Shown here one piece after another: positions 25,017 through 33,627 of a DNA stretch of 64,000 nucleotides. Positions within the stretch are counted from its first letter, which is position 1. Each line of letters begins with the position of its first letter. Under the pieces are notes generated by a model, which worked only from the letters and a program-made list of their open reading frames with translations, was not told where the DNA came from and made no database searches. The stretch spans positions 62,001-126,000 of the forward strand of contig JAZSJJ010000009.1 of the NCBI GenBank assembly GCA_045534225.1, written 5' to 3'. This DNA is from UMGS1649 sp045534225. Lineage in GTDB: Bacteria > Bacillota > Clostridia > TANB77 > CAG-465. The position numbers were made by a program, and so were the translations under genes.

Positions 25017-26840
25017 TTACTTTATTATTGTTCCACACTTACCTATTACTTTTTCCTTCTTAATATATTCTACACCATAATCATCTAAAAGACTAATTGT
25101 TATCTTGTTATTCTTAAGCGCTTCTTCTACTGTTATCATATCCCCATTATTAAAAAATACTACAACATATTTTGTTTTTTTACTGTCATAATAGTATTCA
25201 TACTTTTCATCCTCAAAAAATTTATATTCACCTTTTTGTATATTAGTAGTCGATTTAGGTTCTACAACTGTAAAATCTACTATTTTAGGCAAGTTGCTTT
25301 CTTCTTTTTTCTCTATTATATTGTCATCATCTACTTTAAGTGCAAAATATGGTTTGTCTGTTTTTCCCTCGCTCATAAATATTACGAACGTGTCTGTATA
25401 ATAAAAATATCTATTCCCCGCACTTAAATATTCCGTTGCCATACTTAACGAACTCTTTAAATTACAACCTTTTTCATTTAGATAGAAATTAACCTTTTGT
25501 ACAACATCATACATAATTAATCCATTTGTATCTTTTATTGTTTTTCCATAAAGTTCATTATACTTTATTAAGCCATTTACTTTTACATATGGCATCAATA
25601 TTTCATCATCATTTGTGAATTTCTTACTACCTTTATATTGCTCCGCTTTTTGTTTCATTACGTTATATATTTCATCAAAAGATTTATCTGATTTTGTCTT
25701 ATATAATATAATTTCATCGCCTTCTTTTGTCTGTAATTTAACTGCAAATTCTTTATTCTCATTACCTTCTTCATCATAGAATAAAACTTGTACATTTTTA
25801 TTTAGTTTTTCTTTACTTGCGTTATTTATACCAAACCATTTTACATTTTCTGTGCCTTTACCAAATGGCTTATCTTCTTCATCAGTAAGATTATCAAAAG
25901 ACTCTATAAATGTAAGTGTCTTATTTAGTTCTGCTTCTATTTTATATCCATTCATATCTGTTTTTGTTACATTTACAACATAATCTTCTTTATCTAAATT
26001 TTCTTTTTCAAACGAACTATTATTAAGAGATTCTACTATATCTATATTTTCTTCAAATTCAATCTTTTCTTTTCCTAGAATATCTTTTAATTCACTCCAA
26101 GCTAGATCTAATGTTCCTACCCATAGATTATTAGCTGTATTTTTGTCTATAGTGCTTTCAAAAGTAGGGTTCATTGATACTTTATAATTAGTATTAAACA
26201 TTTTGTATATCTTAATTCCTGCAAAGACTGCACCTGTCATACACAGTGTAATTAATAATGCAATAATAAATATTTTTACTACTTTATTCATATTATCTAA
26301 TCCTTTCTTAAGCAGGATTGTTCTTAACTTATTTTTACCCCTATGTATAAGAGTTTTAGTATTAGTTAGGGTTTGTCCAAGAATTTCAGCAGTTTGTTCA
26401 TAAGACATTTTTTCTATATATACAAGATATATTGCATTCTTATATTTTTCTTCTAGTTCATCTATTGCACTTAACACGTTTTCTTTGTTTTCTAAAGTGG
26501 AAATTGCTTCTAGCAATTCTTCCTCTGGTACTTCTTCAATACTATTAAAATATTGTTCAACAATCTCTTTTCTTCTGTTTTCTTTGTTTATATAATTAAA
26601 CGCTTTACTTTTAGCAACTAAATATATGTAATACTTAAAAGGAACATCTTCTTTCTTTTTATGTTCCATTACATATATAAATGTATCATGTACAATATCT
26701 TCTGCCTTTTCATAATCTTTAACGATGTTATTTACAAAGTATACAAGCTTGTTTTTATACATTGCATATAGTTTTTCTAACGCATCGTTATTTCCATTTA
26801 AATATTCGATATATATCTTTTCATCTGAATTCTTTTCCAT
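25017..26840 (-). CDS. ECF sigma factor fused to a membrane helix and outer domain
   Basis: A 607-residue protein. Residues 1-175 form an ECF sigma factor: region 2 from about 18 to 85 (AEDIVHDTFIYVME) and region 4 from about 118 to 170 (YKNAIYLVYIEKMSYEQTAEIL, then the recognition helix TLTNTKTLIHRGKNKLR). Residues about 186-210 are one membrane helix (IFIIALLITLCMTGAVFAGI). The remaining 390 residues would be outside the cell and are not recognised. The two parts are in one unbroken frame. An internal ATG at the junction (MNKVVKIF) has a weak AAAGGA site, so separate production of the membrane part is possible. No separate anti-sigma gene adjoins it; the outer domain may sense the signal directly. 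Confidence 0.82.
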   Translation of the reverse strand: MEKNSDEKIYIEYLNGNNDALEKLYAMYKNKLVYFVNNIVKDYEKAEDIVHDTFIYVMEHKKKEDVPFKYYIYLVAKSKAFNYINKENRRKEIVEQYFNSIEEVPEEELLEAISTLENKENVLSAIDELEEKYKNAIYLVYIEKMSYEQTAEILGQTLTNTKTLIHRGKNKLRTILLKKGLDNMNKVVKIFIIALLITLCMTGAVFAGIKIYKMFNTNYKVSMNPTFESTIDKNTANNLWVGTLDLAWSELKDILGKEKIEFEENIDIVESLNNSSFEKENLDKEDYVVNVTKTDMNGYKIEAELNKTLTFIESFDNLTDEEDKPFGKGTENVKWFGINNASKEKLNKNVQVLFYDEEGNENKEFAVKLQTKEGDEIILYKTKSDKSFDEIYNVMKQKAEQYKGSKKFTNDDEILMPYVKVNGLIKYNELYGKTIKDTNGLIMYDVVQKVNFYLNEKGCNLKSSLSMATEYLSAGNRYFYYTDTFVIFMSEGKTDKPYFALKVDDDNIIEKKEESNLPKIVDFTVVEPKSTTNIQKGEYKFFEDEKYEYYYDSKKTKYVVVFFNNGDMITVEEALKNNKITISLLDDYGVEYIKKEKVIGKCGTIIK

Positions 26841-26889
26841 AATTACCTGCTTTCATATATACATAACAGTAATATTAAATAAAGTTGCA

Positions 26890-26924
26890 AAAAGAGGTTA
26901 AAGCTTAGCTCTAACCTCTTTTTT
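26890..26924 (-). terminator. Terminator after alaS-HIT unit
   Basis: AAAGAGGTTA/TAACCTCTTT hairpin, with runs of T on both strands (TTTTTG on the minus strand), 35 bases after the HIT gene stop. Confidence 0.82.
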
Positions 26925-26958
26925 AAGTTCCAATTTAATGGCTGGAATCACCGCTTTT

Positions 26959-27297
26959 TTATACTAACTTACCAGCAAGCTTAGTTCCACCTAATATGTG
27001 GAAGTGTATATGCTTAACTGTTTGTCCACCATTTTCACCGATGTTAGTTATTACTCTATAGCCATCTTCTAATCCCAATTCTTTTGCTATTACTGGTATT
27101 GCTTCAAATACTTTAGCAACATTTACTGAATTAGTTTCATCTATGCTATTTGCAGATTCTATATGCTCTTTAGGTATAACTATTACATGTACTGGTGCCA
27201 TAGGATTTATATCATGAAATGCATAAACAAATTCATCTTCATAAACTTTTTTACTTGGAATATCACCATTTAATATTTTACAAAATATACAATCCAT
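26959..27297 (-). CDS. HIT family nucleotide-binding protein (HinT-like)
   Basis: Histidine-triad protein of 112 residues, the usual length of bacterial HinT. The N-terminal CIFC begins a zinc-binding pattern, and the triad HIHFH is at 96-100 (the active-site nucleophile being the central histidine). The family hydrolyses purine nucleoside phosphoramidates, including aminoacyl-AMP. The gene starts 9 bases after alaS, which is notable because HinT can act on aminoacyl-adenylates released by tRNA synthetases. It is the last gene of the unit. Confidence 0.95.
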   Translation of the reverse strand: MDCIFCKILNGDIPSKKVYEDEFVYAFHDINPMAPVHVIVIPKEHIESANSIDETNSVNVAKVFEAIPVIAKELGLEDGYRVITNIGENGGQTVKHIHFHILGGTKLAGKLV

Positions 27298-27306
27298 AAT
27301 TTACTC

Positions 27307-29070
27307 CTATTCTAGAATAGCTTTTATTCTTCTTACTCCTGCTGAACTTGCTTCTTCTTTCTTTATTACAAATTTACCAAGTTCACTTGTATTTTTAACG
27401 TGAGGGCCTCCACATAATTCTTTAGAAACATCTCCTATTGTATAAACTGTTACAACGTCTGGATATTTTTCTATAAACATACATTCTGCTCCAGATTTAA
27501 TAGCTTCATCTTTTGGCATTTCTTCTACTACTACATCTATGCTAGCTGCTATCCATTCATTTACTAATCTTTCTGCTTCGTTCTTTTCTTCATCAGATAA
27601 TTTGTGATCACATGAGAAGTCGAAACGCATTCTTTCAGCTGTTATGTTTGAACCTTTTTGATGTACATCTGGTCCAACTACTCTCTTAAGTGCTGCATTT
27701 AATAAGTGAGTTGCTGTGTGGTATTTAGTTTCCATTTCACCATTACCAGCTAGTCCACCTTTAAACTTAGCTTCAGAACCAGCTCTACTCTTTTCTTGGT
27801 GTTCTTTGAATTTTTCTTTAAATCCTTCTTCATCAACAGTTATACCTTTTTCACTTGCTAGTTCTACTGTTAATTCTAGTGGGAATCCAAAAGTATCATA
27901 TAGTCTAAATGCCATATCTTTGTTTATTACATTTCCTTCAAGTCTAGACACTTCTTTTTCAAATTCTTTAAGACCATTTTCAAGAGTTTTGTTAAACTTA
28001 GTTTTTTCTACTCTTAATACTTCAAGTACTACACTTCTATTTTGTTTAATTTCACCGTAGTATTCTTCGTATTTATCCATTATTAGATTTGCAAGCACTT
28101 CTTCCCAATTAGAATTTACATCTATTTCTAGACCTCTTACATATCTAATAACTCTTCTAATTAATCTTCTTAAAATGTATCCTTGATCTGTGTTAGATGG
28201 TTTTATTCCAGATGGATCTGCAGATATAAATATTGCACATCTTAAGTGGTCAGCTATAATTCTCATAGCCTTTTCATTACCTGCATAAGGTTTACCTGCT
28301 ATTTCTTCAATCTTAGCTATAACATCTTTCCATATAGAAGATAAGTAGTTATCTGTAACGCCTTCTAGTATTGCAGTTGTTCTTTCCATACCCATACCAG
28401 TATCTACATTTTTGCTTGGTAGTTCTGTAAAGCTTCCATCTTCTTCATGCATATATTGCATAAATACGTTGTTCCATATTTCTACCCATCTATCGTCTGA
28501 AGGATCAAAGTTTACAGGAACTTCGTCTGTACTTCTCCAGTAGAATATTTCTGTATCTGGTCCACATAGTCCAGTAAGTTCCATACTTGGCCACCAGTTA
28601 TCTTCTTCACCCATATATGCAATTCTGCATTCAGGGATTCCACATTCCATCCAATAACCTGCTGTTTCAGTGTCTCTTTCTACAAAATCGTTTCCTCTAA
28701 ATACTGTTACTGCTAACTTTTCTACAGGTATATTTAGAACTTTTGTTAAAAACTCAAAACTCCAATTTACTGCATCTTTTTTGAAGTAGTCTCCTAAAGA
28801 CCAGTTACCTAACATTTCAAAAAATGTATGGTGAGTTGTATCTCCTATTGCATCTAAGTCATTTGTTCTAACACATTTTTGGTAATCGCAAAGTCTAGTT
28901 CCCTTTGGATGTGGTTGTCCTTTTAGATATGGTACTAAAGGTTGCATACCAGCTGTATTAAATAATACTGATGGATCATTTTCTGGCACTACTGGTGCTG
29001 AAGGTATTTTTACATGTCCTTTTGATTCAAAAAATGATATATATTTATCTCTTAAATTAATTCCTTCCAT
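27307..29070 (-). CDS. alaS: Alanine-tRNA ligase, short form
   Basis: Charges tRNA-Ala. The class II catalytic domain is at the N-terminus (RDKYISFFESKGH, PSVLFNTAGMQPL, HTFFEMLGNWS, GMGMERTTAIL) and the editing domain at the C-terminus (TATHLLNAAL with its HxxxH-type site, CGGPHVKNTSELG). The protein ends right after the editing domain, at 587 residues. The common bacterial form has about 870, with a further coiled-coil/DHHA1 C-Ala domain. No remnant of that domain lies downstream. The ATG at 29070 (AGGAG at 8 bases) is preferred to a GTG at 29079. Confidence 0.95.
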   Translation of the reverse strand: MEGINLRDKYISFFESKGHVKIPSAPVVPENDPSVLFNTAGMQPLVPYLKGQPHPKGTRLCDYQKCVRTNDLDAIGDTTHHTFFEMLGNWSLGDYFKKDAVNWSFEFLTKVLNIPVEKLAVTVFRGNDFVERDTETAGYWMECGIPECRIAYMGEEDNWWPSMELTGLCGPDTEIFYWRSTDEVPVNFDPSDDRWVEIWNNVFMQYMHEEDGSFTELPSKNVDTGMGMERTTAILEGVTDNYLSSIWKDVIAKIEEIAGKPYAGNEKAMRIIADHLRCAIFISADPSGIKPSNTDQGYILRRLIRRVIRYVRGLEIDVNSNWEEVLANLIMDKYEEYYGEIKQNRSVVLEVLRVEKTKFNKTLENGLKEFEKEVSRLEGNVINKDMAFRLYDTFGFPLELTVELASEKGITVDEEGFKEKFKEHQEKSRAGSEAKFKGGLAGNGEMETKYHTATHLLNAALKRVVGPDVHQKGSNITAERMRFDFSCDHKLSDEEKNEAERLVNEWIAASIDVVVEEMPKDEAIKSGAECMFIEKYPDVVTVYTIGDVSKELCGGPHVKNTSELGKFVIKKEEASSAGVRRIKAILE

Positions 29071-29127
29071 TGTTTTCACTCCTAAAATTACTCTAGTATT
29101 ATATATGAATTTATGTATAAAAGCAAT

Positions 29128-29155
29128 ATTTGGAAGGTATAAATACCTTCCAAAT
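29128..29155 (-). terminator. Terminator-like hairpin after the membrane protein cluster
   Basis: ATTTGGAAGGTAT/ATACCTTCCAAAT palindrome 22 bases after the stop at 29178. The T-run is weak (TTGCTTTTA), so it may also stabilise the mRNA end. Confidence 0.6.
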
Positions 29156-29177
29156 ACAATATTATATTCTATTTTTC

Positions 29178-30698
29178 TTAACTTTTTGCTTTATTTTTCT
29201 TTACTCTCTTTTTCTTTATATTTTTTAGCTTATCCATATTTACTTTTTCGCTTAAATATTCTATTCCATTTACACTTAGTATTAGCATAAACAACAATAT
29301 GTTTAATAGGAATCTAGATCTTGTTTCCCATATAAGCATAAAAATAAACATTCCAAATACAGTTATTACTAGTACATTCTGTATATTATTCATATCCTTA
29401 TTATTAATACTTTTTATGATTGCAATTATTATACATATTAACATCCCAAAATGCATTGTTTGTGGAATGTATTTATATACATTAACATACTTACCGTTTT
29501 CAAGTACTATTTCATGTAATGTTCCGTGATTAAGCACACCTTTTGCTAGCTTAATTGGCACCCAATATGTACCATCATGCCAAACGAAAATTATTTTAGA
29601 ATACAGACGCTTTGCATGAGAAAGAAAACTTTTGGAAGCTATTCTTCTTCCTATTTCTTCTCTTACTTTTTCTTGTCTTGTATCATAATCTCTATATTTT
29701 AATGAATATACATAATCTCCAAAATTCCAATTTCCATTTCCATTTAGCCCCATCATTACCCAATGTTCTACAGGCATTTTTGCTTTATTACTTAACTCTT
29801 TACTTGTAATTTTATTAGTTATACACACGTTGAATAATATGCTTAATACAAGTACTATTGGAAGTACAAGGCACAGACTTTTTAACATATCTTTTCTTTT
29901 GCCAACAGATAGTTCATATACTACTATTGCTATGAATATAAATATAGACAAGACTTTTATCTTTATTCCTAAAAACACAAGTAGTCCTAATAATATGTTT
30001 AATATTAATTTAGTTAGGCTTTTTTCTTTATCTCTAATTACAAGCCATAACAATAATATTCCCACACCTACTGGCAATGAAAATGTATCTGTGTAATATA
30101 TAGCCGAATAAAGAAATAACGGGCTTGTTAATACACATAATATTATGTGCATAAGCGCATTCTTTCTTCCAAACATTTTATTTGCAGCATAGTATGATAA
30201 TATAACTGCAAGAGATACACACATTGCATTAAACATTGTTATCACTGTTACATTATCCGTAATACCTACCGCATTAGATAGTACTAAAATTGCTATTTCT
30301 ATTAATGCTTGCATTGTATTGTTTGGAAATGTTGCTAAATACACAGTCTCTTTTATGCTTCCGACATTTAGATATCTTTCAGCTATATTAAATACATTTC
30401 CCATATCCCACGTTGCTTTTACCTTAAAATACAGTCCGCTAAATATTGCAAGGAATATGAATATTACAAAAAACAAATATTCTATACATTTTATTTTTTC
30501 TATCCACGGTAACACTTTTTTATATAATAATATTATAAAAGCAAGATATACTATAACGCATATTATTAATATTACTTGATTAAAACTAAATATTACATGA
30601 CTGTTATACACAACCCCTGTACTAACTATTAATGTTAATATAGAAACTAGTATATATGCAATTATGCTCATAAATATATTACCTATCTTCTCCTTCAT
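29178..30698 (-). CDS. Polytopic membrane protein, GT-C glycosyltransferase-like
   Basis: A 506-residue protein with about ten to eleven hydrophobic segments and a large outer loop of about 100 residues in the last third (around VEHWVMMGLNGNGNWNFGDYVYSL). An acidic residue pair follows the first loops (KATWDMGNVFNIAERYL, near 110). This layout resembles GT-C glycosyltransferases that take sugars from polyprenyl phosphate. A basic C-terminal tail follows the last helix. It is the last of four co-oriented genes whose others are a GT39-like protein, another membrane protein and a flavoprotein, so a role in surface glycan assembly is inferred. Confidence 0.68.
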   Translation of the reverse strand: MKEKIGNIFMSIIAYILVSILTLIVSTGVVYNSHVIFSFNQVILIICVIVYLAFIILLYKKVLPWIEKIKCIEYLFFVIFIFLAIFSGLYFKVKATWDMGNVFNIAERYLNVGSIKETVYLATFPNNTMQALIEIAILVLSNAVGITDNVTVITMFNAMCVSLAVILSYYAANKMFGRKNALMHIILCVLTSPLFLYSAIYYTDTFSLPVGVGILLLWLVIRDKEKSLTKLILNILLGLLVFLGIKIKVLSIFIFIAIVVYELSVGKRKDMLKSLCLVLPIVLVLSILFNVCITNKITSKELSNKAKMPVEHWVMMGLNGNGNWNFGDYVYSLKYRDYDTRQEKVREEIGRRIASKSFLSHAKRLYSKIIFVWHDGTYWVPIKLAKGVLNHGTLHEIVLENGKYVNVYKYIPQTMHFGMLICIIIAIIKSINNKDMNNIQNVLVITVFGMFIFMLIWETRSRFLLNILLFMLILSVNGIEYLSEKVNMDKLKNIKKKRVKKNKAKS

Positions 30699-30719
30699 AC
30701 ATCTATATCCTTCTCCCTC

Positions 30720-31964
30720 TTACTTTTTAGCCTTTTCACATATATTTTTCATCGCCACAACACTTAATGAAAAAATTGTTATTAACAATAATCTATACGT
30801 AAAGCCTGCATGTATATAGCTATGATTTTTAACTAAAAAATACCACACAAACGGAGAAAGTGATACTAATATGTATTGATAAGCACTTTTATCCATTTTA
30901 GTTTTTACAATGCAAAATTTATATGCAAAAGACGCTGCCAATATACCTATACAAATAATTAACGGCAACTCTATACAATAGATATTTGTTATAATTATTT
31001 TCATTATACTTGCTGTAACTTCTTCCTTACTTACTGTGTATAACAATACTTTGTTTATAGCATCTTTTATTGCTCCTACTCCGTAAAATATATCCATTAA
31101 AAGCCATTTAGATATCCAAACAAAAGCATAGCCTAATCCCCATGATAGTAATATTTTAATACTATTCATTATCGTATATTTTTCTTTATCCGTTGTATAT
31201 ATCCAAAATACCATTGGTATACCTAAAGTTAAAATAGGTGTTGTAAACAAATCAAAGAATGATGTTAGCATTCCTATTACAAAAAATAACATTGCTCCAT
31301 CTTTTATCATGCCTTTTCTAGCTACAATATATATTGATGCTAAAAGAGTAATAACAAACACCGACACATATTGCATAGATAATCCTATTGCCCAGAAATT
31401 AGATGCCAAAAGCATTAATATAGTTGCTAACGCTAATATCTTATCTACTTTTTTGTATGTTAAAAATACAAGGATTATAGCCAGCATTGTAATAACTACA
31501 ACTAATATTACTCTTATTTCAGAATAATTAAAAAACACTAATAGCGGTCTTAAAAATATCATATAACCATGCCAATATCTAAAGTATTCAAAATAACTTG
31601 TATTAGTTTCAGATATATTTGCTTCTAGATTATCTATAGGTATATCTGGTGTATCTATACTATTTAATGTTAAGTTAGCCCCTGCTCTATATCCTCGTCT
31701 CATAAACATCGTAGACTCTAGTAGATTATTACTATCCATAGAATATGCGGTGTCTAGCATTATGGCATCTGTATAATTATCTAACAAAAATCTGTATGCC
31801 ACTTTTGCTGGCGGAGAATGTCCCTCAACCAACAATACTTCTATTGAATCTTCAACATTATTCTTTATATATTTTTTAGGAATTGTATTAACAATTATTA
31901 AACTAAGTATTAATACTAAGAAAATTATTAGTACTATACTACTCTTTTTTATAAAGTTCTTCAT
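30720..31964 (-). CDS. Polytopic membrane protein of the glycan cluster
   Basis: A 414-residue protein. An N-terminal helix (about 8-30) is followed by an outer loop of some 110 residues containing VLLVEGHSPPAKVAYRFLLDNY and RYWHGYMIFLRPLL; then about nine membrane segments follow. I do not recognise the family. The long first outer loop before a bundle of helices again suggests a GT-C-like enzyme or a polymer-handling protein. The frame opens at a TTG (31988), but the ATG at 31964 has a GAGG site at 9 bases and avoids the overlap with the upstream stop. Confidence 0.6.
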   Translation of the reverse strand: MKNFIKKSSIVLIIFLVLILSLIIVNTIPKKYIKNNVEDSIEVLLVEGHSPPAKVAYRFLLDNYTDAIMLDTAYSMDSNNLLESTMFMRRGYRAGANLTLNSIDTPDIPIDNLEANISETNTSYFEYFRYWHGYMIFLRPLLVFFNYSEIRVILVVVITMLAIILVFLTYKKVDKILALATILMLLASNFWAIGLSMQYVSVFVITLLASIYIVARKGMIKDGAMLFFVIGMLTSFFDLFTTPILTLGIPMVFWIYTTDKEKYTIMNSIKILLSWGLGYAFVWISKWLLMDIFYGVGAIKDAINKVLLYTVSKEEVTASIMKIIITNIYCIELPLIICIGILAASFAYKFCIVKTKMDKSAYQYILVSLSPFVWYFLVKNHSYIHAGFTYRLLLITIFSLSVVAMKNICEKAKK

Positions 31965-31980
31965 TTTATTTTTCCTCATT

Positions 31981-33627
31981 TTATTCAACTTTTGGAATAA
32001 CAGCTGAATAATATTTAAATGTTGTTATATCAAATTTAGATTTATCAAATCTATCTAATTCAGAATTATGAACTATATAATTTGCTGTATTATCTATTTC
32101 TTTAGGTAAATAGAATATGTAATTTCCAAAACTTTTAGCCATCTTAAATTCATAATCACTTTCATAAAACTTAACCGTATTCATATAGTCAAGCGTATTA
32201 TGTTTTGTATAGAACAATACAAGCATATAATTACCATTTACTTTTGTAGTTACATATGTAGTCGCATCACTATTTCCATTTTCGTTCATATAAACTGCAG
32301 CATCGCCAAATGTTTCGAAATAATATATTTCTGCGTTCTCGTTAAATTTAGTTGTATAATATGAAATAAATAAACCAAATTGTATAGCAAACATTATTAA
32401 TACTATAGCCAGTAATTTATTACTTCTTTCTCCCAACCATTCTAAACCTTTTAGAATAAATACTAATATTGGTATGTATATAATATGTATTCTGTTTATA
32501 TTAACTCCAATCATTAATGTAAATATTGTTGACGCTACAAATATACACATCACTATATAATCATAATTAAATTCCTTTTTTCTACATTTAACAATCGCAG
32601 ATATTAGTCCAATTGTAGACAACACCATTGAAAACAAATAATATGTGCCAAAATCCCAAGCTGCATTAGTAAGTCTACCATCTGCTTTAAGAAAAATAGC
32701 TAAATTAAAGAAATCTATTAAACTTTCAAACCACGTTTCTATTCCACCTCTTGAAAAGTTAAATGCCGATTCAGATCTTAAAGCAGATAATTTAGGAATA
32801 GAAAAATATTTAGTTGTTATTTCCTCTAAATCTAAGAAATTTATAATCCAAAATGTTCCTAGTGGAATTGCAATTAATACAAATACTATTCCACTTATTA
32901 TTACTTGCTTTAACGTTATTTTTTTCTTTACTAATAAATATACAATACTAAATAGCAAGAATAACGGTACAATTATATAGGCTGAAGCATAAGCGTATAG
33001 CGAAATTGAATACATTCCCGCAGATAGTGCATATAGCCATGTGCTTTTTTTATCTATTGCGTAAATTAATAATGTCGTAGCTATTAAGAATAGCAATGGC
33101 AATGGATTTGCATCAAGTCCCCATCTAGATAGCATTATATTCCATGGAGATATTGCTAATACAAACATTCCCATTAACGCATACTTTGTCTTAAACATTT
33201 TATTTAGCATAAAATATGCACAAGCTAACGCAATAACCGAAAGTATTGCATTACCTAATCTAAATGCAAACACAGTTGGTCCTAATAACTTCATAAATAT
33301 CATAGAAAAATACATATAAAATGGTCCGTGTCCACCACCCCATGCTACTGGATATACTGGATAAATATAACCATTTCTATCATAACCATTTTCTAATAAA
33401 GAATAGGCATCATATGCTATTGATGCCTCATCTTGATTAAATCCTGCAGGTAATTTATCTAATCCAATTAATCTTACACCTGCGCCTAATAATAGTATTA
33501 TCGCAAATATCAGCCATTTGTATTTTACTTCTTCATGTGTCTTAGCTTCTTTTACCTCTTTATCCATTGCTTTATATGCTATAAACACCATAAGAAGAAT
33601 AAATAAAAAATTAATTGCTATTATCAT
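31981..33627 (-). CDS. Glycosyltransferase family 39-like membrane protein
   Basis: A 548-residue integral membrane GT-C enzyme. After one N-terminal helix and a cytoplasmic stretch, the motif GVRLIGLDKLPAGFNQDEASIAYDAY (described in pieces: LDKLPAG, then QDEA) carries the acidic residues typical of the first outer loop of the ArnT/PMT family (GT39). About eleven helices and a C-terminal soluble outer domain of about 120 residues follow (from NENAEIYYFETFGDAAVY). Such enzymes move a sugar from polyprenyl phosphate to a lipid, protein or polymer. It overlaps the upstream flavoprotein gene by 17 bases. Confidence 0.82.
   Translation of the reverse strand: MIIAINFLFILLMVFIAYKAMDKEVKEAKTHEEVKYKWLIFAIILLLGAGVRLIGLDKLPAGFNQDEASIAYDAYSLLENGYDRNGYIYPVYPVAWGGGHGPFYMYFSMIFMKLLGPTVFAFRLGNAILSVIALACAYFMLNKMFKTKYALMGMFVLAISPWNIMLSRWGLDANPLPLLFLIATTLLIYAIDKKSTWLYALSAGMYSISLYAYASAYIIVPLFLLFSIVYLLVKKKITLKQVIISGIVFVLIAIPLGTFWIINFLDLEEITTKYFSIPKLSALRSESAFNFSRGGIETWFESLIDFFNLAIFLKADGRLTNAAWDFGTYYLFSMVLSTIGLISAIVKCRKKEFNYDYIVMCIFVASTIFTLMIGVNINRIHIIYIPILVFILKGLEWLGERSNKLLAIVLIMFAIQFGLFISYYTTKFNENAEIYYFETFGDAAVYMNENGNSDATTYVTTKVNGNYMLVLFYTKHNTLDYMNTVKFYESDYEFKMAKSFGNYIFYLPKEIDNTANYIVHNSELDRFDKSKFDITTFKYYSAVIPKVE

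Noticed and set aside
26900..26958. Remnant of the AlaRS C-terminal domain downstream of alaS
   Set aside because: The HIT gene and terminator fill the space; no frame resembles the missing domain.
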